The position numbers and the translations under genes were made by a program. The notes under the pieces are model-generated. The model searched no databases. It had not been told where the DNA came from and saw nothing but the letters and a program-made list of their open reading frames with translations. This document shows, piece after piece, positions 1 to 9,348 of a stretch of 64,000 nt of DNA. The stretch is from Bdellovibrionales bacterium (lineage in GTDB: Bacteria > Bdellovibrionota > Bdellovibrionia > Bdellovibrionales > UBA1609), in assembly GCA_016714165.1 (NCBI GenBank), contig JADJNU010000001.1, positions 186,001-250,000 on the forward strand, written 5' to 3'. Within the stretch, counting starts at the first letter, position 1. Each line of letters begins with the position of its first letter.

Positions 1-546
1 GCTCGAAGAATAAAGCAGAATTTCTCAAAAGCAGGAGTTAAAGCGGACGTGGACTCCAACACGGGAGATGTAATCATTTCGTTTGGAAATGAGTATTTTG
101 ACACAGGAAAATCTGATTTGAAAGCGGGAATGAGAGCCATCCTTGAGAGGTCAATTCCGATCTATTCGCAGAGTCTCTTTGAAGATAAGGCGACCGCCGA
201 GAAATTATCCTCCGTTGAAATTGTTGGATTTTCATCCCCTACCTACCAAGGTCGCTACATTGACCCTGATTCATTAGAGGAGAGGGATAAGGCTGCTGTT
301 AACTACAATCTGGATTTGAGTTACTACCGAGCCCGTTCGATTTTCTCCTACATTTTTGACACCAAAAAAATGGTGTACAAGCATCAAAAAGATCTCTTGC
401 CGCTTGTTAAAGTGACGGGCCGAAGTTATCTCGCAGAAAAAAAGGGTTCAAGAAATGTAGCAGGGGATGACTCAGGATCGGGATTTTGTGGCAGTCATGA
501 TTGTAAGAAAGCACAAAGAGTAATCATTAGATTTGAATTGGAATAG
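1..546 (+). CDS. OmpA/MotB-like C-terminal domain protein, 5' end missing
   Basis: The frame is open from the first base, so the gene starts upstream of the window. The visible 181 residues resemble the peptidoglycan-binding domain of the OmpA/MotB group: a beta strand 'VIISFGNEYFDTGKSDL', a helix, a strand 'VEIVGFSS', and a helix of the 'N..LS..RA.SI..YI' type followed by a 'VKVTGRSYL' strand. It ends 26 bases before a MotA/TolQ-like gene on the same strand, which supports a MotB/TolR/ZorB-type stator role: anchoring a proton channel to the cell wall. The N-terminal transmembrane helix and the ion-binding Asp expected of such a protein lie outside the window and cannot be checked. A GTG at 49 is an internal codon, not a likely start. 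Confidence 0.7.
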   Translation, partial: ARRIKQNFSKAGVKADVDSNTGDVIISFGNEYFDTGKSDLKAGMRAILERSIPIYSQSLFEDKATAEKLSSVEIVGFSSPTYQGRYIDPDSLEERDKAAVNYNLDLSYYRARSIFSYIFDTKKMVYKHQKDLLPLVKVTGRSYLAEKKGSRNVAGDDSGSGFCGSHDCKKAQRVIIRFELE

Positions 547-572
547 TTTAGAATAGTAAGGAGAAAAAAGCG

Positions 573-1568
573 ATGTTAACCTATTACATTGACCAGGTGG
601 TGAACATGGTGGTCACGCTTGCAACAGGAATTCTCATGCCCACGATGGTGTGTGTCTTCTTTGTCGCAATGGTGTTGAGACTTCTGATTTTCTATACGGT
701 GAAAAGAGAGGAATGGTTTGCAAAGGAGTTCGACCGACGGGTTGATAATTATCTAGAGGAAGCAAAGAAAAAGGACTTTGAATCTTTTTTCATTGCCTGT
801 AAACGCCTCTTAGAGAAGACATATTATGAGATATTCGAAGTGAGAGCTCTTCTCAAAAGACGGAAACCAGATTCAGTTATGCATTGGAGTGATAGAGTCT
901 TTTTGATTAAACAAGGGACGGCATGGATGGTGAAGGATTTGTTGAAGCACTTGCGCCATTTGCGATTTCATCACGATAGCCGTCCGAAATTGTTGCAAAT
1001 ATCAAAAATTAGTTTTCAGAGAAATCCTTGTTTTAGCAAGGTATTCGGTTTGCTTCCGGCATCTGCCTTTTCTGATATTTTGAATATTCTTCCCAGCATG
1101 TTTATCGTGGGAGGGATTTTCGGAACTTTTGTCGGAATAATGAAGGCCTTGCCGGAACTTGGAGGAATGGATTTCAATGACGTTCAAGGAAGCAAAACTG
1201 TGATGGATCAGTTTCTGATGAGCGTTGCTTTTTCTATGAAGACATCTGCCGTTGGAATTATGCTTTCTGTGACATCTGGTTTTGTCAATGCACTTTTTGT
1301 TCCAGAAAAGGTCTTTGTAGAGACAGTTGATCGGATGGAAAGCTCGTTAGATAAGTTGTGGCATATCAGCAACAACAATGATCTTCCACACGAAATCCCA
1401 GCTTTTGATGAGCATCGGGATCCGTTGGATGCTTTGGCGGAACAGGCGGTGGATTTAGAGTTTAACAAAGCAGAACGACGCGGTGGCGGTGTAGGAAGCA
1501 GCAGGGATAGCGAAAGAGGTCATGGGAAATCATCGACGGAGGGGTCGGAGGTTAAGCGTACCGGGTAG
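573..1568 (+). CDS. MotA/TolQ/ExbB-family proton channel subunit
   Basis: Protein of 331 residues with an AAGGAG ribosome site before the ATG. A hydrophobic N-terminal segment (about residues 10-40) is followed by a charged cytoplasmic stretch. Two further membrane segments lie at about 168-192 and 219-243; the first contains the 'GIFGTFVGIMKAL' signature of the MotA/TolQ/ExbB family and the second is 'SAVGIMLSVTSGFVNALF'. The arrangement fits an ExbB/TolQ-like channel that couples proton flow to a periplasmic partner, here probably the OmpA/MotB-like protein just upstream. The C-terminal tail (about 270-331) is hydrophilic, Gly/Ser/Arg-rich and lacks the long helical tail of Zorya ZorA. A large coiled-coil FHA protein starts 20 bases downstream and may supply the cytoplasmic part. 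The family call is firm; which machine it drives is unknown. Confidence 0.82.
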   Translation: MLTYYIDQVVNMVVTLATGILMPTMVCVFFVAMVLRLLIFYTVKREEWFAKEFDRRVDNYLEEAKKKDFESFFIACKRLLEKTYYEIFEVRALLKRRKPDSVMHWSDRVFLIKQGTAWMVKDLLKHLRHLRFHHDSRPKLLQISKISFQRNPCFSKVFGLLPASAFSDILNILPSMFIVGGIFGTFVGIMKALPELGGMDFNDVQGSKTVMDQFLMSVAFSMKTSAVGIMLSVTSGFVNALFVPEKVFVETVDRMESSLDKLWHISNNNDLPHEIPAFDEHRDPLDALAEQAVDLEFNKAERRGGGVGSSRDSERGHGKSSTEGSEVKRTG

Positions 1569-1588
1569 AGAGGATCATCTAAGAAGAT

Positions 1589-4500
1589 ATGTCAAAGGAC
1601 ACAGCTGTTTTTATTATTGAGGAGCTTCTGACAAGAGGCTCCAAATTTCATTATCTGGATGAGGAAAGCTTTTCCATCGGACGATCCGGAGAAGCTGGGC
1701 TCCAGATTGAAGAAAACGGCGTTAGTCGCGTCCATGTTGTCGTCTGGGTTAGCAACAATCAGATGTTTATCGAAGATCAAAACTCAAAAAATGGAACCCG
1801 TGTCAACGAACAAGCGATTTATCCATCGAGTCCTGTGCCTCTCCAGCATGGCGATATCATTCAACTGGGCAATTACAAACTGATTAAGATTAGTTTAGGT
1901 CCCGGGGCCACAAAAGCTAGTGAGGTGGAACCTCAAAGCGATCTTGAGTTCAAAGGTCAAAGTGAAGAACCGAATGAGGACCTTGAGGATAAGACCACCC
2001 TGGACGAGAATATGGATCCGGAAAAAACAGATGTTTCTCAGGTGGTTCACATGATAGAGGAGGATTCGATTGAACGACCTCCCTATTATGGCAAGTCGAG
2101 TCAGTCCACTGTCCCTTCATTTGGCGACGGAGCAGGCGCCGACTGGAAAAGCGACGCGCAAAATAGAAAAGATATAGACGCAGAAGAAAGTGAATATCGC
2201 CCTCCACTACCTCCTAAAGCTGTTGAAAAGCCATCGATCCAGTTTCATGAGGCCCAGAAAGTTCTTGGCGAGGCGAACCTAATTCGAGGTGAGGCACAGA
2301 AGAATTCCTCAGAGCTGATCCGTGAAGCACAAGAGACTGCCAATAAGCTAAAGCGAGAAGCCGAGCAGTCCGCAAAGTCGATAACTGAAAACGCGAAGAG
2401 AAGTGCAAAGGAGATTATCGAGAAAGCCGATTTGGAGGCAAAGGATGTAACAAGTCGATCAGAAATGGCTGTTGATTATGCCCGCCGCGAGCTTGAGGAG
2501 TTTGTTGATAAAACAGAAAAGGCAAGGGTATCTCTGGCCGATTTGAATCATGAGATACTGGGGCAAGAGAGTCGAAAACAAGAGCTGATCGAAATTCTTG
2601 CCAATTTAACCGAGGAAAGACTTCAGGCGGAAAGTGATCTGAGAGAGAAAAAGCAGAAACTTGAGGAGGAGGTCAAGCAAGTTGAAAGGGCCTTGCGGGA
2701 ACTTAAATCTGAAGTGGCAGAAAAGGAGGAGAAGCTCCGTGACTTGATGCTGGAGTGCGAAAGGGTCAGGAGATCGGCAGAAAAGGCTCTCGAGGAAGAA
2801 AAAAGGTCCGTACAAGCACAGTTGAACTCTGGGGTGCTCACTGTAGAAGCAGAACGACGTTGTTTGAGAGCAGAAGAAGATTTCAATTTTCTGACGACGG
2901 AAATAAAAAAATTAGAAAGCGGAATTTTGAGTCTTCGATCAGAAAGAGATCTGCAGATTGAAGAAATTCGAAAAAATCGCGACGAGGCAGAGGAACATGT
3001 AAAACTTCTTCGCGCCGTGACAGTAGAAGAAATTGAGGCGTTTAAGAGTCTGATTGAGGATGAAGCCTTCAAGCTAATGGATGAGGCCGAAGCAGAAGTG
3101 ACGAAGATTGCCGATCAGCTGGGCAGAGCCCTAGAGGGAAAGCGTGAAGTTTTGCGAGTCGAAAAGGAAGAGTTTGAAAAGAGAAGAGTTGAACTTGAGT
3201 TGGAGTCCAGTTCCAAGGCCAAGGAGGTGATGGCCGAGGCGCAAAGGCAGGCGGAAGTTGTATTGAAGAATGCTGAAAAGTGGGCAGATGATAATTTTAA
3301 TAATTCCCGTCGAAAAGCGGAGGAGGAGCTCGAGCGCATCCGCATTGAAAAGAGAAGTCTTGTGGAAAAGGCCGAGGAGGATCTGTTAAAGGCGCAGAGG
3401 GAGTCACGAAGCCTTTTGGATGAGAGCCAGATGAAAGCTGAGAGCGTTTTGCGCTCGGCCAAAGATCAAGCGCAGGCGGAGTGGACCAAAGCCGCAGCTT
3501 TGGCTGAAAATGAGTTGGGCACTGCCAGAGAAAAAGCTCGGGAGCTGTTGGAATCTGCCGAGGCCCAAGTGGCGCGACGTCATAAAGAGGCTCAGGAAAT
3601 ATTGAGCGAATCTCAAGCCAAGTCCGAGGAACAACTGGAGAAGGCCAAAAAGACAGCGGAGGAACTTGCGGTCTTTTCTCAGCGTGAGTCAGATCGTTTG
3701 ACCGAGGAGGCTCGAGAGAAAGCACGGCAAATATTTGAGGAGACTCAGAGGAGTCTAGATCAGGAAAGGACCACCTGGGAGGAACGAAAGCGCAGGATTG
3801 CTGAGGAAGTAACCTCAATTCGTGAAGAGGCAGAGGCAAAAACAGTTGAGATGACAACTTCTGCCCAGAGAAAATCTGAGACTTTGCTTAAGAAAGCACA
3901 AGAAGAGTATGATTCTAAGATGCAAAAATTGGAAGCGGAGCGAAAAACTGCTGAATTGGAGATGACACAGGAAAGGGAGAGGGTTCAAAAGGAAGCGGCC
4001 CAAGAGCGCGAACGACTTTTGGAACAGGCAAAAAGTGAATACAATGAGCAGCGGCGCAAAGATAGCCTGGAATTGAGTGCCTTTAAAATGAAACAGGTAG
4101 ATGAGGCGAAGGAGAGATTTAAGGAAGCAGAAAGAGAAAATCAGTTTCGCAGAAGAGAAGAGGCCTCGGAAATCGCAGCCGCTATTGATAAGGCTGTTTT
4201 GCGAAGGATTCAAGATATTGCATCGAAGGATGTGGCTCCAGAGGTGCGAGATCAAATCTCAACAGAAATCCAGGACGTTGTTAAAAGAATACTCAATGAT
4301 GAAGCTCTCAACGATCAGGAAGATTTGAAAAAAATCATGTTTTTTACTTCAAAATCAGGATGGAAGGCAAGACGCTTTTGGCGCCGCATGGGTTACGCGG
4401 GGGCAGTCGCTGCATCAGTTATCATTTTCTTCACAGTTTTTCCTCTTGTATTTCCTCAGTGGAGTTCCAAGGTTGTGGATTTGGCCTCGTCCGATAAATC

Positions 4501-5194
4501 AATTCAGGAACGCTATGTCGACGAAATTAGAAAGCAGCGTGAAAATCGTCCTCGTTATGAGCCTCCCCAAACGGATGATTTCAAAAATTCCTATGTCGAA
4601 AATGTTCTTTATACTCGAGATTTCGTCAAAATTAAAACCGACAAGGGATTTCAAGAGCGCTGGATTTCTGACCTAAATAAATTCTTTCTTGATAAGTTGC
4701 GATTAAATGAGAGTGTGATTGTCAACTTTATCTCACGGGAAAACACCTTGCTAAAGGATCTGCAGATGGTTCAGCAGTCCCTCCAGCCAGCAACTGCTGA
4801 AGAGGGAATAAAGCGAATGAATGACATTGAAGCCATCGCAATTGAGGACATGAAGAAGATTTTGGGTGGAAATCTCAAAATAAAAAAATACAAGGAATTT
4901 GCGGCGAGCTACTATGTTTCTCATCAGGGCAAGCAGGGATCTGCTTACGAAGAAGAAGTGCCAAGTCAAAAAACCTCTTCTCAAAGTGCGAGAAAGGGTC
5001 TTGGAGAAATGAAAGAAAAGACTGAGGAGGGCGTCGCACCACCCCTTAAAGGCGAAAAGCAAGAACTGTCTTCTTCTGAGACAGAACAAGATTCTTCTGT
5101 CAAAAGTCCAAAGAATAAAAAGAGACAAAGAGAAGAAAAGATCCTGGACACTGAAGTGGATCAGCTGGATCAGCTGGAACAGGAAATTCAATAA
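1589..5194 (+). CDS. FHA domain protein with very long alanine-rich coiled coil and one membrane segment
   Basis: Protein of 1201 residues. Residues 28-105 are a canonical forkhead-associated (phosphothreonine-binding) domain, with Gly31-Arg32, Ser46-Arg47-x-His49 and Asn68-Gly69-Thr70 followed by Val-Asn. A Pro/Glu-rich linker leads to about 680 residues (about 210-890) of almost unbroken coiled coil, with hendecad spacing of the type 'A..I...A...A..I' reminiscent of ATP-synthase b subunits. One membrane helix lies at about 936-957. A periplasmic domain of about 170 residues and a charged Lys/Glu/Ser tail end the protein. It sits in a run with an OmpA/MotB-like and a MotA/TolQ-like gene, and MoxR follows. 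A plausible reading is a cytoplasmic stalk or sensor attached to an ion-driven envelope complex and read by Ser/Thr kinases; this is inference. A paralogue lies at 56458-59232. Confidence 0.8.
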   Translation: MSKDTAVFIIEELLTRGSKFHYLDEESFSIGRSGEAGLQIEENGVSRVHVVVWVSNNQMFIEDQNSKNGTRVNEQAIYPSSPVPLQHGDIIQLGNYKLIKISLGPGATKASEVEPQSDLEFKGQSEEPNEDLEDKTTLDENMDPEKTDVSQVVHMIEEDSIERPPYYGKSSQSTVPSFGDGAGADWKSDAQNRKDIDAEESEYRPPLPPKAVEKPSIQFHEAQKVLGEANLIRGEAQKNSSELIREAQETANKLKREAEQSAKSITENAKRSAKEIIEKADLEAKDVTSRSEMAVDYARRELEEFVDKTEKARVSLADLNHEILGQESRKQELIEILANLTEERLQAESDLREKKQKLEEEVKQVERALRELKSEVAEKEEKLRDLMLECERVRRSAEKALEEEKRSVQAQLNSGVLTVEAERRCLRAEEDFNFLTTEIKKLESGILSLRSERDLQIEEIRKNRDEAEEHVKLLRAVTVEEIEAFKSLIEDEAFKLMDEAEAEVTKIADQLGRALEGKREVLRVEKEEFEKRRVELELESSSKAKEVMAEAQRQAEVVLKNAEKWADDNFNNSRRKAEEELERIRIEKRSLVEKAEEDLLKAQRESRSLLDESQMKAESVLRSAKDQAQAEWTKAAALAENELGTAREKARELLESAEAQVARRHKEAQEILSESQAKSEEQLEKAKKTAEELAVFSQRESDRLTEEAREKARQIFEETQRSLDQERTTWEERKRRIAEEVTSIREEAEAKTVEMTTSAQRKSETLLKKAQEEYDSKMQKLEAERKTAELEMTQERERVQKEAAQERERLLEQAKSEYNEQRRKDSLELSAFKMKQVDEAKERFKEAERENQFRRREEASEIAAAIDKAVLRRIQDIASKDVAPEVRDQISTEIQDVVKRILNDEALNDQEDLKKIMFFTSKSGWKARRFWRRMGYAGAVAASVIIFFTVFPLVFPQWSSKVVDLASSDKSIQERYVDEIRKQRENRPRYEPPQTDDFKNSYVENVLYTRDFVKIKTDKGFQERWISDLNKFFLDKLRLNESVIVNFISRENTLLKDLQMVQQSLQPATAEEGIKRMNDIEAIAIEDMKKILGGNLKIKKYKEFAASYYVSHQGKQGSAYEEEVPSQKTSSQSARKGLGEMKEKTEEGVAPPLKGEKQELSSSETEQDSSVKSPKNKKRQREEKILDTEVDQLDQLEQEIQ

Positions 5195-5220
5195 ATTAGC
5201 TTTTCTTTTGTTAATTTGGG

Positions 5221-6231
5221 TTGGCTAAACACCGATATGACTCCAGGGTGTCGATTAGAGCTCAGGGTGGGAAGATCCAAGTGACAGCGGCAAAGCAACT
5301 TGAAATTTCTCAGTATCATTTATCTCTTATTCAGCTCTTGGATAAAGCGGATCAGGTGATACTCGGTAAAAGGCCTCAGATTAAATTGGCCCTTTGTTGT
5401 CTTTTGGCTCGCGGGCATTTACTTATTGAGGATATACCGGGTGTTGGAAAGACGACTTTGGTCCGTTTGCTCGGAAAAAGTTTAGGCTTAAATTCCACTC
5501 GAATTCAATTCACGAACGATCTCTTGCCGTCTGATATTATTGGAACGACAGTGTTTGATTCTGATAAAAGGCTATTTCATTTTCATCGCGGCCCGATTTT
5601 TGGTGAGATGGTAATTGCTGATGAATTGAATCGGGCGACTCCTAAAACGCAGAGCGCCTGTCTCCAAGCAATGGAAGAGCGCAAGGTTACCGTTGATGGA
5701 GTAACTCATGAACTTCCAGTTCCGTTTTTTGTGGTCGCTACTCAAAACCCGATGAATCAGGCCGGAACCTATCCGCTGCCAGAATCCCAATTGGATCGCT
5801 TTTTGATGAGAATTGAAATTGGCTACCCTCATGCTCTCGCCGAAAAAGCCCTTTTAAAGGGTGAGAGTAGAGACAAGTTGATTGAGGAATTGGAGCCTTC
5901 TCTTTTTCCTCAGGACTTAGTTGAAGTGCAAAAAATTGTCGGAGGGATCCACTGTTCGGATCCCATTATTGACTACATTTATCGAATTCTCGAATACACT
6001 CGCAATCAGGCGACGGACCAATGGGGGTTGTCTCCACGTGCAGGACTTGCGCTCCTGAGAGCATCAAAGGCGTGGGCCTTTATTGAAGGTCGTAACATGG
6101 TGGTTCCGGAAGATGTCCAAGCCGTGGGAGTTGGTGTCATTTCTCATCGACTTAACGGGGGAGACAATTTTCAGAACGGGATTGCAAACCAGAAAGCCAA
6201 GGAAGTCCTGCAAGCCGTTAGGGTGGACTAA
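5221..6231 (+). CDS. MoxR-family AAA+ ATPase
   Basis: MoxR-type AAA+ chaperone/regulator. From the TTG at 5221 it is 336 residues, with Walker A GVGKTT (74-79), Walker B 'VIADELNRA' (Asp134, Glu135) and sensor 1 'VVATQNP' (Asn176). A GTG at 5281 preceded by GGGAAG seven bases upstream would give 316 residues, close to the usual family length, and may be the real start. MoxR ATPases are typically encoded beside DUF58 and transglutaminase genes, and exactly that order follows here: the DUF58 gene begins at the next base after the stop. In characterised relatives they act on metal insertion or maturation of von Willebrand A-domain proteins and in envelope stress. The target here is unknown, although the upstream FHA/motor genes on the same strand are natural candidates. 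Confidence 0.9.
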   Translation: MAKHRYDSRVSIRAQGGKIQVTAAKQLEISQYHLSLIQLLDKADQVILGKRPQIKLALCCLLARGHLLIEDIPGVGKTTLVRLLGKSLGLNSTRIQFTNDLLPSDIIGTTVFDSDKRLFHFHRGPIFGEMVIADELNRATPKTQSACLQAMEERKVTVDGVTHELPVPFFVVATQNPMNQAGTYPLPESQLDRFLMRIEIGYPHALAEKALLKGESRDKLIEELEPSLFPQDLVEVQKIVGGIHCSDPIIDYIYRILEYTRNQATDQWGLSPRAGLALLRASKAWAFIEGRNMVVPEDVQAVGVGVISHRLNGGDNFQNGIANQKAKEVLQAVRVD

Positions 6232-7170
6232 ATGGAAAAATGGGCTCGCCATTTTCCTGGAATGAGGTACGGAAAGGTTTATATTTTTCCGACGGGAATG
6301 GGCTTTGTTTTTTTGATTGGAACGGCTCTTGTGATCATTACGGGAGCTACTTACAACAACAATTTGGTTTTTCTCTTGGGCTTTTTTCTATTTTCCATTT
6401 TTGTTATCAGTATGGTTGAAACTCACAACAATTTGAGGGGTATTAGTGTGGAATCGGCTTCGATACCCGATCAATTTGCCGGCTCGCCTTTTTCAATCCC
6501 TCTGCGGTTTGTGAATCAGGGGAGCTCTGTTCGTCAAATGGTTGAATTCTATGCTTCTCATTCGAAAAATTATCTTGGCCATCGCAGCTTGATCGAGGAA
6601 TTAGGAGGTCGAGCGATGGTTCTTCATCCCTTGGTTTGTGGCGCTGGAAGCCGTGGGATCTGGCCAGTTCCTCAGGTTGTCTTGACGACAGTCTTTCCTT
6701 TGGGGTTGTTTCGCGCTTGGACAGTTCTGAATCCTGGAGGGGAGGTTATTCTTTATCCCAGTCCAATTGGTAATTTGCCACTTAGCTATACCACTAAAGA
6801 GAATGATACTTCCAGCGTGAATAGGAATCTGGGACATCAGCGCGGCGATGATTTCAGGGAGCATAGAAAGTACGTACTTGGTGATAGCTTTCGGCGTGTC
6901 GATTGGAAGATTTTTGCTCGCCGAGAGCGACTAATGGTTAAGGAGTTTGAGGGTACCACGGATAAGAAGATATCGGTTAGATTTAGTGAGGTTTTGGCTC
7001 GTGATTCAGAGCTCGTTTTAAATCAATTGTCCCGTTGGCTTGAATTGGCAAAGGAAACAAATGCGCCGTTTGAATTGGTTATGCCGGGGGGGAGAATTCC
7101 ATTTGGAGTCGGCCCTCAACATTACCAGAAGTGTCAAAGAGAACTGGCGCGTTTTAATAGGCCCGCATGA
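6232..7170 (+). CDS. DUF58 domain membrane protein
   Basis: Protein of 312 residues whose ATG directly follows the MoxR stop (TAAATG), indicating translational coupling. Two membrane helices lie at about residues 18-38 and 43-61. The DUF58 signature 'GDDFREHRKYVLGDSFRRVD' starts at about residue 205 and continues with 'WKIFARRERLMVKEFE'. DUF58 proteins resemble von Willebrand factor A domains and almost always sit beside MoxR ATPases. The downstream transglutaminase gene overlaps this one by four bases (ATGA). The molecular function is not known from sequence. Family assignment and operon membership are secure. Confidence 0.88.
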   Translation: MEKWARHFPGMRYGKVYIFPTGMGFVFLIGTALVIITGATYNNNLVFLLGFFLFSIFVISMVETHNNLRGISVESASIPDQFAGSPFSIPLRFVNQGSSVRQMVEFYASHSKNYLGHRSLIEELGGRAMVLHPLVCGAGSRGIWPVPQVVLTTVFPLGLFRAWTVLNPGGEVILYPSPIGNLPLSYTTKENDTSSVNRNLGHQRGDDFREHRKYVLGDSFRRVDWKIFARRERLMVKEFEGTTDKKISVRFSEVLARDSELVLNQLSRWLELAKETNAPFELVMPGGRIPFGVGPQHYQKCQRELARFNRPA

Positions 7171-9218
7171 ACTATGATGATAAAAAGCGAAATCTCATTT
7201 ATTTCCTAGTTGGATTCAATATTCTCCCTCATGCGCTGACGGTACCAACTTGGGTTATAGGGGTGTCGGCACTTTTTCTCCTCTGGGGGCTTTCCCATTA
7301 CTACCGTTCCTGGCCGCTTCCGCGCTCGGGATTTTTGAAGGGGATAGTTGCACTTGGGGGAGCGGGTATATTCTTTCAGTATGGCACTGTGATGGGACAA
7401 GAGCCGGCAACAGCACTTTTGGTTCTGATGGTTTCGGCCAAACTATTGGAGTTAAGGAAGTTTCGAGATGCTGTGGTCGTCATTTTACTTTGCTACTTGA
7501 TATTGATGGCCAAATTAATTGAATCACAATCAATGGAAATGACGCTATTCATGGTTTTTGATGTTCTGCTCATTACAGCAGTTCTGGCCACCCTTTATTC
7601 GTCCTCTACTCAGGGAAAAATTCGATTTCTCATGCGTCGGTCCTTGATTTTTGCTTTGCAATCGATGCCATTGGCATTTGTTCTTTTTGTTGTCTTTCCT
7701 CGATTTAGTCTAAATCTTTGGAATCAGTCAAAGAAAGTAACAGGAGAGACCGGATTTTCTGATTCTCTGCGCCCGGGCCGAGTGGCTCATTTGGCAGAGT
7801 CCGATAAAGTGGCATTTCGAGTTTCATTTCCAGAGAGGCAACCAGGTTCGGTGCGAGGTCTTTACTGGAGGGGACTGGTGTTGACTCTCAGCCGGGGTTT
7901 GGATTGGGACAAAGGGGTATTTCAAAAGGGAGTTCCTGTTTCACCGAGAACACCGGAAGACGGAGATACAGCACGCAATGAAATCGCGCAGGACATATTT
8001 TTTGAGCCCTCTTCTGATCCCTATTTATTTGCTTTGGATTGGCCAGCCTTCGTTGGCTTCTCAGGCGATCCCACTTCGCGTTTGGTTCGGACATCAGAAG
8101 GAAAGACTTTTGAATCAAAGATTAACCTGAGCAGTCGGCTCTATTATCGCGCATTCTCTGTGGTTGATAGCACGAAAGCGAAATGGATGTCCCCTGATCC
8201 AGAGATATACCTAAAGGTAATTGGAGGGGTCAGTTCAAGGGTGGAGGATTTAGCAAAGGAATTTATTGGGAATGGCAAGCAGAGTTCAAGAGAGGTTGTC
8301 GACAGAATTCTGAACTATTTCACCTCTAACAAGTTTAGATACACTCTGAAACCTGGGGAAATGACGGATCTTGATGATTTTTTGTTTTCTAAAAGAATGG
8401 GATTTTGCGAACACTATGCCGGTGGGATGGCCAGTCTTTTGCGATTGGCTGGGGTGCCCTCGCGAGTTGTTGTTGGTTTTCAGGGAGGAACACCCAGCCT
8501 GTTAAACGACTATTACTTCGTTAGATATTTAGATGCGCACGCCTGGGTCGAATTTTGGGATTCGGAAAAGGAGACCTGGATGAGGGTAGATCCAGTTGAG
8601 GCTATTTCTCCACAGCGCATCGCAATGGGTGCTGCCGCCTATTCAGAAATGGTAAGGGAGGATGTCAGTGGTATTTTTAATTCACAAAACCTACCCAAGT
8701 GGCTAAGAGGAGGTCTTGGAGAGGTGGGTGAAAGGATTCACCTGATTTGGGATCAAACTGAGTCTTTGTGGGTCAATTTTCTCTTGCGTTATGATTGGTC
8801 ATTTCAGAAGGATATTTTAAAAAGGTGGGGAGTAGAATCCTACGGTCGCTGGGTATTTGTTGTGGCAGGTGTGCTTTTCTCAGTGATGATGGTGGTATTT
8901 ACTCTGTTTATTTTGCGCGGCTCTCATGATCATAACGAGCCAGACTTGGTTTTGTACAGGTTGCTTTGTGACCGTCTTTCTCGGGCTGGATTGGTGCGAG
9001 AGAAAACGGAGGGCCCACTTGAGTTTTGGAGCAGAGCAAAAAACAAGTTTCCCCAATCAAAATCGCTTCTCGATTCCATCTTTGAGCCTATTATTGAAAG
9101 TCGATACGGTAGATCTCGCCTTGATCGAAGGAAACTAGGCGAATTGCGATATTTGATCAAGAGACTGAGAATCCAAGTCCGAGGGGAAGAAGCACAAAAG
9201 CCGAGGATGCTTAGTTAA
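7167..9218 (+). CDS. TgpA-like membrane transglutaminase
   Basis: Protein of 683 residues. Roughly the first 200 residues carry several membrane helices. A periplasmic transglutaminase-like domain follows, with a probable catalytic triad Cys414 ('GFCEHYAGG'), His458 ('DAHAWVEF') and Asp475 ('MRVDPVEA'). A further membrane helix at about 573-597 precedes a small cytoplasmic tail of about 80 residues. This is the DUF3488/transglutaminase/DUF4129 architecture of Pseudomonas TgpA and of the transglutaminases found beside MoxR-DUF58 pairs. The reaction may be peptide cross-linking or proteolysis in the periplasm; the substrate is unknown. It is the last gene of the run and its end overlaps the decayed end of the convergent TM2 gene. 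Confidence 0.88.
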   Translation: MNYDDKKRNLIYFLVGFNILPHALTVPTWVIGVSALFLLWGLSHYYRSWPLPRSGFLKGIVALGGAGIFFQYGTVMGQEPATALLVLMVSAKLLELRKFRDAVVVILLCYLILMAKLIESQSMEMTLFMVFDVLLITAVLATLYSSSTQGKIRFLMRRSLIFALQSMPLAFVLFVVFPRFSLNLWNQSKKVTGETGFSDSLRPGRVAHLAESDKVAFRVSFPERQPGSVRGLYWRGLVLTLSRGLDWDKGVFQKGVPVSPRTPEDGDTARNEIAQDIFFEPSSDPYLFALDWPAFVGFSGDPTSRLVRTSEGKTFESKINLSSRLYYRAFSVVDSTKAKWMSPDPEIYLKVIGGVSSRVEDLAKEFIGNGKQSSREVVDRILNYFTSNKFRYTLKPGEMTDLDDFLFSKRMGFCEHYAGGMASLLRLAGVPSRVVVGFQGGTPSLLNDYYFVRYLDAHAWVEFWDSEKETWMRVDPVEAISPQRIAMGAAAYSEMVREDVSGIFNSQNLPKWLRGGLGEVGERIHLIWDQTESLWVNFLLRYDWSFQKDILKRWGVESYGRWVFVVAGVLFSVMMVVFTLFILRGSHDHNEPDLVLYRLLCDRLSRAGLVREKTEGPLEFWSRAKNKFPQSKSLLDSIFEPIIESRYGRSRLDRRKLGELRYLIKRLRIQVRGEEAQKPRMLS

Positions 9219-9348
9219 GTTCACTCAATTGGTCGTTGAGGGTCCAAAGATCGTATAGCCACCCGATACCGAAAAGAGATCCCGTTAAAAGCCAAATGAT
9301 TCCCGTCACAAATTTTCCCATGTAAAAGCGATGAATTCCAAACACTCC
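9211..9348 (-). pseudogene. Second TM2 repeat stranded behind an in-frame TGA
   Basis: Read in the same frame as the TM2 gene directly upstream, these 45 codons continue past a TGA at 9349-9351. They encode 'GVFGIHRFYMGKF', a hydrophobic hairpin and 'GIGWLYDLWTLND', ending at TAA at 9211-9213. That is a complete second TM2 unit (GxxGxHRFYxGK plus a hairpin plus GxGWxxD). Its preserved protein sense argues that it was until recently translated as the second half of a 129-residue double-TM2 protein. The final seven bases overlap the end of the convergent transglutaminase gene. Confidence 0.7.

Noticed and set aside
2606..3857. Several long - strand frames opposite the FHA coiled coil
   Set aside because: They mirror the Glu/Ala/Lys codon bias of the coil on the other strand and give Ser/Phe/Leu-rich sequence without domains or ribosome sites.
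1..5194. Zorya defence system
   Set aside because: MotA/MotB-like genes are present, but the channel protein lacks the long ZorA tail and no ZorC, ZorD or ZorE-like gene is in the window.
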